Positions 1 through 6,096 of a stretch of DNA of 9,701 bases are shown one piece after another (position 1 is the first letter of the stretch; the number at the start of each line of letters is the position of its first letter). The DNA is from Pirellulaceae bacterium. Its GTDB lineage: Bacteria > Planctomycetota > Planctomycetia > Pirellulales > Pirellulaceae. The position numbers and the translations under genes were made by a program. A model generated the notes under the pieces. The model did not search any database, was not told the DNA's origin, and saw only the letters and a program-made list of their open reading frames with translations. The DNA lies in contig JABDKS010000990.1 of the NCBI GenBank assembly GCA_013002105.1, forward strand, positions 1-9,701, in the 5' to 3' direction.

Positions 1-4
1 CTTT

Positions 5-63
5 AGCGAGTGTGACGGGGAGGGCGATCAACGTCTTCTGTTCGCCCTCCCCGTTGGCTCGCT
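5..63. repeat. Long GC-rich stem-loop (possible terminator)
   Basis: A perfect 13-base inverted repeat pairs ACGGGGAGGGCGA (15-27) with TCGCCCTCCCCGT (42-54) around a 14-base loop. A second, outer pairing of AGCGAG (5-10) with CTCGCT (58-63) extends it across a small internal bulge. Such a stem would be very stable in RNA on either strand. No T-tract follows on either side, so a classical intrinsic terminator is not proven. It may terminate a gene lying left of the window, or be a dispersed palindromic element. Confidence 0.6.
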
Positions 64-79
64 TAGGCTCACCACCGAC

Positions 80-127
80 CCTCCCGCGACAGCGTGTTTT
101 CCAATGGAAAGTCATACGCGCGGGAGG
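80..127. repeat. Second stem-loop with nested inner hairpin
   Basis: CCTCCCGCG (80-88) is perfectly complementary to CGCGGGAGG (119-127). Within the loop, TTTCC (98-102) pairs with GGAAA (106-110) around a 3-base loop, giving a nested hairpin. It lies only 16 bases from the stem-loop at 5-63, and both stems contain the CCTCCC/GGGAGG core. Function unknown; bidirectional transcription termination or a structured RNA are both possible. Confidence 0.45.
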
Positions 128-337
128 CTAAAGTGTTGATTGCAAAAGCAGACATGTGGATAAAGACAAGGTCTATCACCGACCCTGGCGTGGGTTGGGC
201 ATCGATAGATTGTAGCCACGAAATTCGAATCGGTGTTGAAACCGTCGACGCAAGTGGTAGCGGCAGAATGCCCATTACTGAACGAGACGAGGTAGCACGC
301 CTAGCCACTGCACAATTACCGCCAAGCCATCACCACG
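128..337. other. Intergenic stretch without a supported gene
   Basis: Together with the hairpins to its left this makes about 337 bases without a convincing gene. A GTG-started plus-strand frame (94-357) and a minus-strand frame (69-308) are open here. Neither resembles a family I recognise. The plus frame begins inside the second stem-loop and runs into the 3' end of the oxidoreductase gene, so I treat both as chance frames. A possible GGGAGG ribosome-binding motif at 122-127 is also part of the stem-loop. Confidence 0.4.
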
Positions 338-1345
338 CTAGGACGCGTCGTGTGTAACGTCGAGAACGATTTTTCCACGATCGACGCCCTTCTCGATTCG
401 TTGATGAGCAAGATGAGCATTTCGCAGCGGGAAGACACTGTCCAGCGTGACTACCATTTCTCCGGCTTCGCAAAATGAAACGAGCTGTCGCAAATCATCT
501 GCCTTTGGTTTGGCCAGCATGATGGTTCCCCGTTTGGGCAACAATCGTGTTGCCACGCTCATAATTACTCCGCTGAACGACGGCTCAGTGGACACATAGC
601 GTCCGCCATTGGAGAGAACTTTATTCGCGTCAAAGTAGCCACTCTTTCCAGCGGCATCAAAGACGATGTCCCATCGCTGATCGGTTTTCGCAAAATCCGT
701 CTTTGTATAATCGATGAAATGATCCGCACCCAGCGATCGCACAAAATCTTCGTTACGAGCACTAGCAACACCCGTCACTTCTGCACCGATTGCCTTGGCG
801 ATTTGTACCGCGAACATTCCAACACCGCCACTGGCGCCGTTGACCAACACCTGATCGCCCTCTTGAATTTTGCCGTGGTCGCGCAGCGACTGCAGTGAGG
901 TTGACCCTGCTAGTGGTATCGCCGCCGCATGCTGGAACGACATTTCGTCTGGTATCGCTGCAACGCTCGTCAGATCGCATGCTGCGTACTGCGCGTAGCC
1001 CCCTCCGAATTTGTTTTTCAGGAAACCAAGCACCCGATTTCCCGCTTGGAACTCGCTCGTCGCGGGCGCGGAAACGATCACGCCGGCCACGTCATAGCCG
1101 GGTACACGGGGGAAGCCTCCCATTAACAACCAACTGGCCTCTCCACGGCGCAGACGGTAGTCGATCGGATTGACGCTGGCAGCATGCACTTGGATCAAGA
1201 CTTCACCACGCCCGGCCCTCGGCATCGCAGTCTTGCGGTATTGCAGCACACTCGCGTCACCGTAATCTTCATAGACAACCGCCGACATCTCGGTGGGGGG
1301 AATGACGGTCGAATCCGTGTTACCGATCGGCCTCGTCGACTCCAT
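338..1345 (-). CDS. NAD(P)-dependent quinone oxidoreductase-like MDR enzyme
   Basis: This is a zinc-independent medium-chain dehydrogenase/reductase of the quinone oxidoreductase (QOR) type, expected to be a soluble NAD(P)H-dependent reductase of quinones or activated alkenes. Counting from the chosen start (335 residues), the N-terminal GroES-like lobe carries the family pattern HAASVNPIDYRLRRGE (about 54-69). The Rossmann lobe has the nucleotide-binding motif VNGASGGVGMFAVQIAK (about 168-184). The catalytic zinc ligands and four-Cys structural zinc lobe of alcohol dehydrogenases are absent. Length fits the family. The start at 1345 is preferred because AAGG (1354-1357) sits 8 bases upstream. 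A start at 1288 (MSAVVYEDYG) matches where homologues usually begin but has no visible ribosome site, and an in-frame ATG at 1414 would shorten the gap to the upstream gene. It probably shares a transcript with the 119-aa gene. The exact substrate cannot be told from sequence. Confidence 0.93.
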   Translation of the reverse strand: MESTRPIGNTDSTVIPPTEMSAVVYEDYGDASVLQYRKTAMPRAGRGEVLIQVHAASVNPIDYRLRRGEASWLLMGGFPRVPGYDVAGVIVSAPATSEFQAGNRVLGFLKNKFGGGYAQYAACDLTSVAAIPDEMSFQHAAAIPLAGSTSLQSLRDHGKIQEGDQVLVNGASGGVGMFAVQIAKAIGAEVTGVASARNEDFVRSLGADHFIDYTKTDFAKTDQRWDIVFDAAGKSGYFDANKVLSNGGRYVSTEPSFSGVIMSVATRLLPKRGTIMLAKPKADDLRQLVSFCEAGEMVVTLDSVFPLRNAHLAHQRIEKGVDRGKIVLDVTHDAS

Positions 1346-1430
1346 GTGCTGTACCTTGCAAGTCTGGTTAAAAGCGCCAAGCATCGAAAATGAGCTTAGC
1401 CAAACCGCAGTCATACGGGACTACCGAAAG

Positions 1431-1790
1431 TTAGGCATCGGTCGCAGAGCTGATGTTTGCCGCTTTCGGATCGGTATGTTCATCTGGCTGCCGCGACTCC
1501 CAACGCACCAAGTCGTCAAACTTCTTCTGCAGTTTCTCGGTCAAGCTGGAGAGTGCACCACCACGATGCATCGCCGGTTCGCGACAGCTATCTTTTACGC
1601 GTGCTTCGATGTCGGCCTGCAAGGAAGCGTCACCTTTTCGTGCATAACCAGACATCAACAATGATTTAAGCAACTGCTCAGTCGTCTCCGACAACTCAAT
1701 TTCCGAGTCAGCGTTCGCGTCGAGTGCATTACAACACAGTTCAGCCAGCTTTTGTAGTTGTTCGTCGATCTGGGGATTCGTATTGTTCAT
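1431..1790 (-). CDS. Small helical hypothetical protein, 119 aa
   Basis: I do not recognise this protein. It is 119 residues, hydrophilic and acidic, with no membrane segment or signal peptide, so probably cytosolic. The sequence suggests several helices: residues 6-22 with a Cys-Cys pair at 19-20, an acidic Glu/Thr-rich helix around 30-48, and a Lys-rich amphipathic segment around 80-98. The last 20 or so residues look disordered. The start is well supported: AAGGA (1796-1800) lies 5 bases upstream of the ATG. That ATG overlaps the TGA of a doubtful upstream frame in an ATGA arrangement. The gene ends 85 bases before the chosen start of the oxidoreductase (16 if the longer form is used), suggesting co-transcription. 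No function can be assigned. Confidence 0.65.
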   Translation of the reverse strand: MNNTNPQIDEQLQKLAELCCNALDANADSEIELSETTEQLLKSLLMSGYARKGDASLQADIEARVKDSCREPAMHRGGALSSLTEKLQKKFDDLVRWESRQPDEHTDPKAANISSATDA

Positions 1791-2116
1791 CAGTTTCCTT
1801 TCAGGTCAGTTTCAATGTCAGCGAATGAAGGATTGCCGACGTGTTGGTTGCCAACCGCAATGATCCTCTTCTCGTGCCCACACATGATGAAAACTTCAGC
1901 GCACCGAAGTACATCCGAGCGATTGTCGACTCTTTGTAATGCAAAGCGAGTGCCATGGGCACGGATTGTGACCACACGGGGAAACAAGACCCTCGAAAGG
2001 GCATTCCTGGTCGCAAATCGACCAGTTCGAACGCAAAGCGTCTTGGTCGCTAAAGCGCCATTGAACTTGCTTCGTGATTCGGCTGACTCTCTGTTAGGGC
2101 AACGCGGGCCGATCAT
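1790..2116 (-). CDS. Doubtful frame with weak CBS-like C-terminal end
   Basis: An open frame of 108 codons starts with ATG at 2116 and ends in a TGA that overlaps the start of the 119-aa gene (ATGA), an arrangement typical of translational coupling. The last 30 or so residues (HEKRIIAVGNQHVGNP, then SFADIETDL) faintly resemble the end of a CBS domain, which usually reads as a Lys-Arg, a short strand with Val, a Gly turn and a closing Asp-Ile. The rest is rich in Arg and Cys and looks unlike a normal protein. The same frame continues upstream to 2398, interrupted only by one TGA at 2117-2119. It could be a decayed gene, a real small protein, or chance. Confidence 0.25.
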   Translation of the reverse strand: MIGPRCPNRESAESRSKFNGALATKTLCVRTGRFATRNALSRVLFPRVVTIRAHGTRFALQRVDNRSDVLRCAEVFIMCGHEKRIIAVGNQHVGNPSFADIETDLKGN

Positions 2117-2410
2117 TCATCTAGCCTTGTGACAAAGTACGGGGTCGTGGCGACGTATCAGCGACAGGAAATGACACGCGGGTACATACGTGATCATCGC
2201 GCCCGTGGCATAGAGATTGCACCGATTGATTTCATCAAATCGTGTCACGGCCGTTCGCATGATTTGCGTCCTTTTCCCCACCCGCAAGCCTGTACGCGGC
2301 GCGATCGACTGTTTCGTTCGTCCACCGATGAACGGATTTATCGACAAGGATCCGACATTGGACGACCCGATTGTGTGGGTGCCACAAAGATTCATCATCC
2401 AACGTCAATC
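2117..2410. other. Intergenic region between divergent genes
   Basis: With the doubtful frame at 1790-2116 this forms about 620 bases between the minus-strand 119-aa gene and the plus-strand mgtC-like gene, and should hold the promoters of both. A plus-strand frame extends the MgtC-like reading upstream to a GTG at 2129, but those 94 residues have no resemblance to the family and are rejected as coding. I see no clear sigma-70 promoter, and no magnesium-sensing M-box leader that I can recognise ahead of the mgtC-like gene. Confidence 0.4.
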
Positions 2411-2962
2411 ATGTACGATCAACTGTACCAAGTCGGACTCGTCGCCATTGCTGGAGCGTTGGGTGCCATTGTGGGAGTCGAACGCGAATTTGCGGACAAA
2501 CCCGCTGGTTTGCGAACTCATATGTTCGTCTGTGCGGCATCTGCACTACTGATGTTACTTGGCGACGGTGTGGTGGATCAGTTTCAACAAGAAGACCGAA
2601 ATAGCATCAGTGCCGATCCGATTCGGATCATTCAGGCCATCGTGGTTGGTATTAGCTTCTTGGGTGCCGGCACGATCATCCACCATCACGACAATCGTGT
2701 GGAGGGTCTCACGACGGCAGCTTCCATCCTACTAACCGCGGGAATCGGGATATCAGTGGCTGTTGACAAGTATGTCCTGGCGACGGGGATTGCCCTCATG
2801 GCGTTGACGATACTGTTGCTGGTAGGCGTCATCGAACGGCAAATCCAACGCTACCTACAGCGTCGCAAGAATGACGAGGAAGAAGTTCCGACGCGGACAA
2901 ATCAGGCTCGCGATTCCAATACCCAAGAGCAGCAAAACCACCGCGATGTTGCCGCCATTTGA
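2411..2962 (+). CDS. MgtC/SapB-family membrane protein
   Basis: An inner-membrane protein of the MgtC/SapB family, 183 residues from the ATG at 2411. The first signature covers residues 15-50: GALGAIVGVERE, then KPAGLRTHMFV and a hydrophobic run. The second covers 70-118: PIRIIQAIVVGISFLGAGTI, then EGLTTAASILLTAGIGISVA. Four to five hydrophobic segments are visible (about 5-23, 36-52, 74-90, 101-118, 122-141). In some pathogens members help survival in low magnesium and acid and modulate ATP synthase; in free-living bacteria the role is unclear. The core ends near residue 150 and is followed by a hydrophilic Glu/Gln/Asn-rich tail of about 33 residues. The start was chosen because the family signature begins a few residues later; no strong ribosome site precedes it. 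An upstream GTG at 2129 is rejected. The gene stands alone, about 230 bases before the next one. Confidence 0.93.
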   Translation: MYDQLYQVGLVAIAGALGAIVGVEREFADKPAGLRTHMFVCAASALLMLLGDGVVDQFQQEDRNSISADPIRIIQAIVVGISFLGAGTIIHHHDNRVEGLTTAASILLTAGIGISVAVDKYVLATGIALMALTILLLVGVIERQIQRYLQRRKNDEEEVPTRTNQARDSNTQEQQNHRDVAAI

Positions 2963-3130
2963 ATTTGTCGCGAGATTGGCTGTGTGTTGTGTCTGCTGAT
3001 GCACGAATGGCGATTGCTGATCGATGGGCACTCCGATCGCGAAATCAAAATGTGGCCTGAGGCATCGCAAATGAGAACCTTCGGTTTCGACAGGAGAAAT
3101 CTTCAATAGGCAAGCTTCGGTCGCGACCAA
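2855..3130 (-). CDS. Doubtful antisense frame with one C-terminal membrane helix
   Basis: A 91-codon minus-strand frame overlaps the last third of the mgtC-like gene in antisense. Its end contains a clean hydrophobic helix (GGNIAVVLLLLGIGIASLI) followed by CPRRN, and the preceding part reads like plausible protein (HLRCLRPHFDFAIGVPID). However, the only available start is TTG at 3130, no ribosome site is evident, and the helix is encoded opposite the low-complexity tail of MgtC. It may be a gene remnant, a small membrane protein or an antisense artefact. Confidence 0.2.
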   Translation of the reverse strand: MVATEACLLKISPVETEGSHLRCLRPHFDFAIGVPIDQQSPFVHQQTQHTANLATNSNGGNIAVVLLLLGIGIASLICPRRNFFLVILATL

Positions 3131-3142
3131 CCCAAGTGAGCA

Positions 3143-3195
3143 TTGATATACTCGGAACTCTTTAGGTTATCGCGACTGAAAGGTGAAGGGACCAA
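3143..3195 (+). promoter_or_regulatory. Possible promoter and ribosome site of the 435-aa gene
   Basis: TTGATA (3143-3148) is a good -35 match. A weak -10 candidate, GGTTAT, lies at 3165-3170 with 16-base spacing. GAAGGG (3185-3190) ends 5 bases before the ATG at 3196 and is a good ribosome binding site that supports this start. The -10 is poor, so the promoter call is tentative; the ribosome site is firmer. Confidence 0.3.
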
Positions 3196-4503
3196 ATGGG
3201 AAGTCGAGCTGGGTTTATTGTCAAGCGAAACGGCGTCGCCAAGGCGTATGGGTCACGCCATGCAGGGTCCAGCACCGTGGAGTATTTGTTGCGCGGACCC
3301 GATGTTGCAACGAAAAAGTTTCGATCAATCGATGAGATGGCCGAGTTGGACGACGTCCTGGGCGGCGAAGGCGGCGCAGCGATCATCGACTGGGACGAGC
3401 GTGTCGTGATTTGGATGATGAGCAACTGTCGTTTGCCTGTTCACCAACGTCTGTGCAACGCCATGATCGGCCAGGCGTTCGAGGGATGGACGGTGCGGAT
3501 GGCGCACGATCTGTACGAGATCAGCGAACAAGCAGGCATCGATACCAGCAAATACGTTTCCCAAGACGACGGCGATTGGCAAAAGTGGGAACAGGAGGTC
3601 CGAGCAAGCGATCTCTCACAAGAGGAAATGGAACAAGTAATACGAGACGCCCACGAGGATCGCCGCACGACAGAGAAGGATGCCTGGGAACCGGCTGACG
3701 TGCCAGAGAAGATCGAGTCGTTTGAACAGATCGATAACGAAGGTGCTTGGATAATGGTGCGTCGATCCGACGGAACGGTCAAAGACTACTACGGTTTTTC
3801 ACCATTGCAAAACTATTTGCTGCGTGGGAAAGCGTTCGCAGAATCACTCGCGGAATTGCCATCGATCGATCGAATACCTCACGAATTGGTCGTCACCGAG
3901 GGGCTGTTGATTGACGAAACGGATAAGGTCGTTTGGCGTTGGCCTATCGGTCGCGTTCAAGCATTGGAGCAGCAAATCGCAAAATGCTGGGACGGCTGGA
4001 CCTTTCGAGAAACCCCGGGAGCGAACTGGGCAGGGCAAGTCGAACTGAGCGGCCGAGAAGCATCCGAACTGGCATGTCCTCCACGCAATATCTTGGGTTT
4101 GGTAGTTGCCGAACACGCGCCCTATGCCAGCGGCGATGTGGGCGCCCCCGGGCTTGCTGGAATCATCTCTGCTGTTCGCAAAGGCTGTTTGGGTCTCACG
4201 TTGATTTTAGCGGTTGCCACCGTTGCTGTGTATCTGCTCAGTCAATCAGTCGGTTTCACGATCGCCCTGGGGATACTGTTGGCCCTTTGCGTCGCAGCAA
4301 CAATCTTTGTTTATAAAAAATCGGCAATCGCCATTAGAACGCTCGATCTGGATGTTAGCCCCGAACAATCCAACGACAATATGGACCGCATTTTGCGAGG
4401 TCTCAGTTACCCAACGATTGCGGAACTCCGCGCCAACGGAGAGATTCCGCGTCACGATGACTACGACGACGACGAAGGTGACGACGACGACGAAGAATCC
4501 TGA
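3196..4503 (+). CDS. Two-helix membrane protein with duplicated N-terminal domain
   Basis: I do not recognise a family for this 435-aa protein. Two diverged copies of one domain are visible at residues 6-101 and 184-271. They share IVKRNG / MVRRSDG, EYLLRG / NYLLRG, RSIDEM / PSIDRI, IIDWDERVVIW / LLIDETDKVVW, and finally GQAFEGWTVR / AKCWDGWTFR. They are joined by a charged, probably helical linker (about 102-180) rich in Glu, Asp, Lys and Trp. Two hydrophobic segments (about 331-349 and 353-373) form a likely membrane hairpin. The tail ends in an Asp/Glu run (420-435) encoded by a GAC repeat. There is no signal peptide, so by inference the duplicated domains and tail lie on the cytoplasmic side, anchored by the hairpin. 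The start has a good ribosome site (GAAGGG, 5-base spacing). No catalytic motif is evident, so sensing, scaffolding or binding is more likely than an enzyme. Confidence 0.88.
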   Translation: MGSRAGFIVKRNGVAKAYGSRHAGSSTVEYLLRGPDVATKKFRSIDEMAELDDVLGGEGGAAIIDWDERVVIWMMSNCRLPVHQRLCNAMIGQAFEGWTVRMAHDLYEISEQAGIDTSKYVSQDDGDWQKWEQEVRASDLSQEEMEQVIRDAHEDRRTTEKDAWEPADVPEKIESFEQIDNEGAWIMVRRSDGTVKDYYGFSPLQNYLLRGKAFAESLAELPSIDRIPHELVVTEGLLIDETDKVVWRWPIGRVQALEQQIAKCWDGWTFRETPGANWAGQVELSGREASELACPPRNILGLVVAEHAPYASGDVGAPGLAGIISAVRKGCLGLTLILAVATVAVYLLSQSVGFTIALGILLALCVAATIFVYKKSAIAIRTLDLDVSPEQSNDNMDRILRGLSYPTIAELRANGEIPRHDDYDDDEGDDDDEES

Positions 4504-4860
4504 TCTGTCATTCACCATCTGCTTGTTTGGTGTGCACTGCTCCATCGATGGAGCGATGATCGATTCCTTCACACCCCAGTCCGACCCGGACGGCGTCACA
4601 TTTCATTAGCCGATGGGCGATTGCCGAGGTTGTCTTCGCAACGAACCGCGGCATGCGGCTATCGGGACGGGAAAACACAGCGTTCTGATTCCAAAACGGC
4701 GCCGTCCAGGAGTGCTTTCCGCCATCTACCGATGGTTTGAAATGATCCCGCGTGGAACATGCACTGGCACGCGGATAGATCTATACTTGCGTAACAAATA
4801 CGGGCTGCGTGTCAAATCACAATGGCCAACCCAGTATCGTCACCTTCTCGGAGCTTCTTG
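4504..4860. other. Intergenic region with a palindrome and a weak small frame
   Basis: This 357-base gap lies between the 435-aa gene and the TPR gene. It holds a perfect 16-base palindrome (4539-4554) and a weak 82-codon frame (4613-4861), both listed separately. TATACT at 4782-4787 is a fair -10 element for the TPR gene but has no good -35 at the right distance. GGAG (4850-4853) is the ribosome site for the start at 4861. Confidence 0.4.
4539..4554. terminator. Perfect 16-base palindrome after the 435-aa gene
   Basis: GCTCCATCGATGGAGC is a perfect palindrome that folds into a 6-base stem with a TCGA tetraloop, 35 bases after the stop of the 435-aa gene. It is not followed by a T-tract, so it is either a non-canonical terminator or a protein-binding site. 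Confidence 0.35.
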
Positions 4861-4861
4861 A
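4613..4861 (+). CDS. Doubtful 82-aa frame overlapping the TPR gene start
   Basis: An ATG-started frame of 82 codons, rich in Arg and unlike anything I recognise. Its TGA (4859-4861) overlaps the ATG of the TPR gene as TGATG, the usual layout of translationally coupled genes. No ribosome site is obvious before 4613, and the composition is not persuasive. Most likely chance, but the overlap makes it worth recording. Confidence 0.2.
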   Translation: MGDCRGCLRNEPRHAAIGTGKHSVLIPKRRRPGVLSAIYRWFEMIPRGTCTGTRIDLYLRNKYGLRVKSQWPTQYRHLLGAS

Positions 4862-5772
4862 TGATCCCTCTCTATCGCCCGTCAATCATCATGGCGGCTT
4901 TTCTGTTTGGCGGAGCGCAGGTTTGTGCGGACGATCTAAAATTCAATGATTATCGATCGGCAATGTCCGCAGGTGTCGGGATTTATCGCTCCGGAAATTT
5001 GGCCGCCAGTCAGTCGCCGCTTGAATCCGCTGTCGAGCTAGCGAAAACGGATCGAGAGAGGGTCGAAGCGTATTCACTATTGATCAAAGTTTTTGCCGAG
5101 GCAGATTCCTACGACAAGATGTTCGACGCAGCCGAGTACGTCGTCGAACACGCGCCCTACCCGGCAAAGGCGTCGCTGACAGTTCGATCACTCATCAGCA
5201 ATTGTCATCGCAAAAATCAGCTCGAGGCATTTACAAAGCGGTACGAGTCGCTGCTTGCAAACGATCCTGATCATCGCACGGCGCTGACGATGTTAGCGGC
5301 GTACTACCAGAATGCAGTCCGTGATTTTGGCAAGCGGGCGGAGTACCTGAAGCGTTTGATTGATCTCGATCAATCGCAGAACAAGGAACCCGATGCTGAA
5401 TTAATGGCTGATTACGCGTTTGCGATGAAGCTCGCGGGGAACTATCAGCAGGCCGCAGAATTCTATGAGTCCACAGCACCACTGAACGAGGAATTGCAGT
5501 CATCGTGTTACATGGAAGCGGCTGATGCGTGGGACAAAGCAGGCAGAAAAGCAAAGTCGTTGGCGGACGCTCACAAAGCGCACGATATCGGACCGGACAA
5601 ACGAGCGAAACGAAGTCTCTATCGCTGGCACCGAACACTTGGCGAAATCTTTCTATCGCATCAGGCGAAAGACGAGGCGTTGCATCATTTCCAAGCCGCC
5701 TTGGAATCCGCTCCGATCGAAGCCTACAAAAAACAAGTTGCCGAACTGATCGAGAAAACGAAATCGCTGTAG
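4861..5772 (+). CDS. Exported TPR-like repeat protein
   Basis: A 303-aa protein, probably exported, made almost entirely of helices in tetratricopeptide-like pairs. The N-terminus (residues 1-23) looks like a signal peptide: a short basic start, the hydrophobic stretch IIMAAFLFGG, and a likely cleavage site after AQVCA before Asp-Asp. TPR-like helices run from about 30 to 300. Clearest are AYSLLIKVFAEADSYDKMFDAA (about 70-91), LMADYAFAMKLAGNYQQAAEFY (181-202), EAADAWDKAGRKAKSLADAHKA (219-240) and the C-terminal unit around 255-285 (LGEIFLSHQAKDEALHHFQ). Such proteins usually act as protein-binding scaffolds; the partner here is unknown. The start at 4861 is preferred over the in-frame ATG at 4822 because GGAG (4850-4853) sits 7 bases upstream and the signal peptide then begins normally. 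With the longer start the protein would be 316 aa. No operon partner is certain. Confidence 0.87.
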   Translation: MIPLYRPSIIMAAFLFGGAQVCADDLKFNDYRSAMSAGVGIYRSGNLAASQSPLESAVELAKTDRERVEAYSLLIKVFAEADSYDKMFDAAEYVVEHAPYPAKASLTVRSLISNCHRKNQLEAFTKRYESLLANDPDHRTALTMLAAYYQNAVRDFGKRAEYLKRLIDLDQSQNKEPDAELMADYAFAMKLAGNYQQAAEFYESTAPLNEELQSSCYMEAADAWDKAGRKAKSLADAHKAHDIGPDKRAKRSLYRWHRTLGEIFLSHQAKDEALHHFQAALESAPIEAYKKQVAELIEKTKSL

Positions 5773-5892
5773 CAGGGTATCGCGACTTTGGTTGTTGGAA
5801 CTTTTTCTTTAAAAGCGAGACAGGAGGTGCCCGGCAGACCGACCAACGTGCCTGGACACGTCATCAACGACGTCATCACCTGATGTTCACGC

Positions 5893-5955
5893 ATTCACGT
5901 AGGCCAGGACCGGTCCTGGCAAAGTCACGCAGGACAGACCCTGGCCTGCGTGAAT
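5893..5955. repeat. Overlapping, mutually exclusive hairpins
   Basis: Three structures share this segment. The long one pairs ATTCACGTAGGCCAGG (5893-5908) with CCTGGCCTGCGTGAAT (5940-5955), 15 of 16 bases matching and the sixteenth a possible T-G wobble. Inside it lies the perfect palindrome GCCAGGACCGGTCCTGGC (5903-5920), and CACGCAGG (5926-5933) pairs with CCTGCGTG (5945-5952). The two short hairpins can coexist, but either excludes part of the long stem. CACG(T/C)AGG also occurs twice as a direct repeat (5896-5903, 5926-5933). It may be a bidirectional terminator between the convergent genes, a palindromic repeat element or a structured RNA. Confidence 0.6.
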
Positions 5956-6021
5956 TGAAAAACGCGATAGCCCCTGAAACCTGTGTCCCAGGATTTGAAC
6001 CGTCGGCGTGGCTTCAATAGC

Positions 6022-6036
6022 GACGATTCAATCGTC
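6022..6036. repeat. Small inverted repeat
   Basis: GACGATT and AATCGTC are perfect complements separated by one base. The site lies in the convergent gap, about 60 bases beyond the stop of the minus-strand kinase. It could contribute to termination or bind a protein; the evidence is only the symmetry. Confidence 0.3.
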
Positions 6037-6060
6037 ACTCTTTCAGTCGCCGAATCAGAT

Positions 6061-6076
6061 GCGACTCTCCAGTCGC
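6061..6076 (-). terminator. Hairpin just after the histidine-kinase gene
   Basis: GCGACT (6061-6066) and AGTCGC (6071-6076) form a 6-base stem with a 4-base loop, about 20 bases beyond the kinase stop on the minus strand. A second AGTCGC at 6045-6050 offers an alternative partner. No T-tract follows on the minus strand, so it is only a candidate terminator. Confidence 0.35.
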
Positions 6077-6096
6077 CCAGCAGGTCGTGATGGGCG

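Larger units (their letters stand above)
5773..6096. other. Convergent intergenic region rich in hairpins
   Basis: This 324-base gap separates the convergent TPR and histidine-kinase genes. From left to right it holds a T-rich stretch (5801-5810), an AGGAGGT motif (5822-5828), a 9-base direct repeat ACGTCATCA (5858-5866 and 5870-5878), the hairpin cluster at 5893-5955, and two smaller hairpins at 6022-6036 and 6061-6076. A tiny GTG frame of 11 codons (5848-5883) follows AGGAGGT, but at about 20 bases the spacing is too long for normal initiation. No protein gene is supported. Confidence 0.5.

Noticed and set aside
94..357. Plus-strand 87-codon frame left of the oxidoreductase
   Set aside because: It starts inside a strong stem-loop, uses GTG, overlaps the convergent oxidoreductase end, and has no recognisable similarity.
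2129..2410. N-terminal extension of the MgtC-like protein from a GTG at 2129
   Set aside because: The 94 extra residues have no hydrophobic segment or family similarity, and the MgtC signature begins a few residues after the ATG at 2411.
5848..5883. Possible leader peptide after an AGGAGGT motif, followed by alternative hairpins
   Set aside because: The spacing from motif to GTG is about 20 bases, and no plus-strand gene follows that it could control.
5985..6005. GGATTTGAACC resembling the complement of a tRNA T-loop
   Set aside because: The flanking bases do not form a five-pair T-stem on the minus strand, and no acceptor stem, anticodon arm or CCA end can be placed around it.
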